Of a stretch of 13,253 nucleotides of DNA, positions 13,088-13,253 are shown piece by piece. Every line of letters starts with the position of its first letter. Position 1 is the first letter of the stretch. The notes under the pieces were generated by a model. It did no database searches, had not been told where the DNA came from, and saw only the letters and a list, made by a program, of their open reading frames with translations. This DNA comes from Chloroflexota bacterium (GTDB taxonomy: Bacteria > Chloroflexota > UBA6077). Location of the stretch: contig JAJZQR010000141.1 of assembly GCA_021806765.1 (NCBI GenBank), positions 1 to 13,253 of the forward strand, written 5' to 3'. Made by a program: the position numbers and the translations under genes.

Positions 13088-13253
13088 TGCTGAGCAACGA
13101 AGAAACGCTTGCCCTGGCCATCGACGTGGTGCGGTCCGGTGGCAGCACGATCGAGACTGAACTCAAGCGTCATCCCGAGTTGGTGGCGGAGGAGGCCTTG
13201 CTGCGTTTGGGCGCCGCCATCCACGCCCCCGCCGACGCGACCCTATCGCCAGA
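13087..13253 (+). CDS. Partial gene coupled to the ECF sigma factor, possible DUF5667-like or anti-sigma partner
   Basis: The window ends after 55 complete codons. The ATG at 13087 shares its A with the TGA of the sigma gene (TGATG), a classic coupling arrangement. The visible N-terminus, MLSNEETLALAIDVVRSGGS followed by a Glu/Leu-rich helix with HPELVAEEALLRLGAAIHAP, is helical and soluble. It resembles the G-x-s-l-e-x-x-L-x-x-x-P-x-L-a-x-E-L pattern I associate with DUF5667 proteins encoded next to ECF sigma genes in Chloroflexota and Actinomycetota. No zinc-binding anti-sigma motif (HxxxCxxC) is seen so far. The rest, including any membrane segment, lies outside the window. Confidence 0.7.
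   Translation, partial: MLSNEETLALAIDVVRSGGSTIETELKRHPELVAEEALLRLGAAIHAPADATLSP

Overview
This is a GC-rich bacterial chromosomal window. Genes lie almost end to end on the minus strand, except for a sigma-factor pair that starts plus-strand transcription at the right edge. Pro/Thr/Ser/Ala-rich low-complexity linkers in the secreted proteins, a large VanW-type membrane-anchored protein and a sigma factor followed by a probable DUF5667-like partner suggest Chloroflexota, or less likely Actinomycetota. This is an inference from style; no taxonomic marker gene is present. Standard stops are used (TGA ends the response regulator, the methyltransferase-like gene and the sigma factor), so TGA is not globally reassigned. 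No tRNA, rRNA, CRISPR array, transposase or integrase was seen.

Right to left along the minus strand: (i) A zinc/cadmium resistance pair. An ArsR/SmtB-family sensor (11727-12146) is read from a near-consensus promoter (TTGACA-17-TAGAAT) overlapped by an inverted repeat. It is followed by a P1B-type Zn/Cd/Pb ATPase (8960-11668) with three N-terminal CxxC modules and a His-rich tail. (ii) A 98-residue two-helix membrane protein resembling CbiN (8586-8882). (iii) A VanW-domain protein (6286-8316), an ICMT/PEMT-type membrane methyltransferase-like protein (5569-6246) and a cation diffusion facilitator (4573-5481). (iv) A lipoprotein joining a thioredoxin-like and a rhodanese domain (3423-4430). 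(v) An OmpR-type response regulator (2457-3134), its sensor kinase (1016-2455) and a periplasmic-type HtrA protease (from 659 off the left edge), in the order seen in mycobacterial mprA-mprB-pepD. On the plus strand at the right edge, an ECF sigma factor (12422-13087) overlaps by one base the start of a partial partner gene.

The most interesting observation is in the thioredoxin-rhodanese lipoprotein. The reading frame meets TGA at 3548-3546, inside the rhodanese active-site loop, just after C-V-G-K-T. The same frame continues for 40 codons of convincing rhodanese sequence to TAA at 3425-3423. In remembered rhodaneses with a C-x-G-x-x-C-x-x-S loop, the TGA position is the second Cys. Fourteen bases after the TGA the transcript has a perfect 7-bp G/C stem with an 8-base loop carrying G at its second position, the geometry expected of a bacterial SECIS element. 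I read this as a candidate selenoprotein, with a Cys-to-TGA mutation or sequencing error as the main alternative.

Functionally, the window looks like a metal-stress and envelope-stress neighbourhood. It combines metal sensing and efflux, a possible thiol/selenol sulfurtransferase-redox lipoprotein, and a two-component system probably controlling a quality-control protease.
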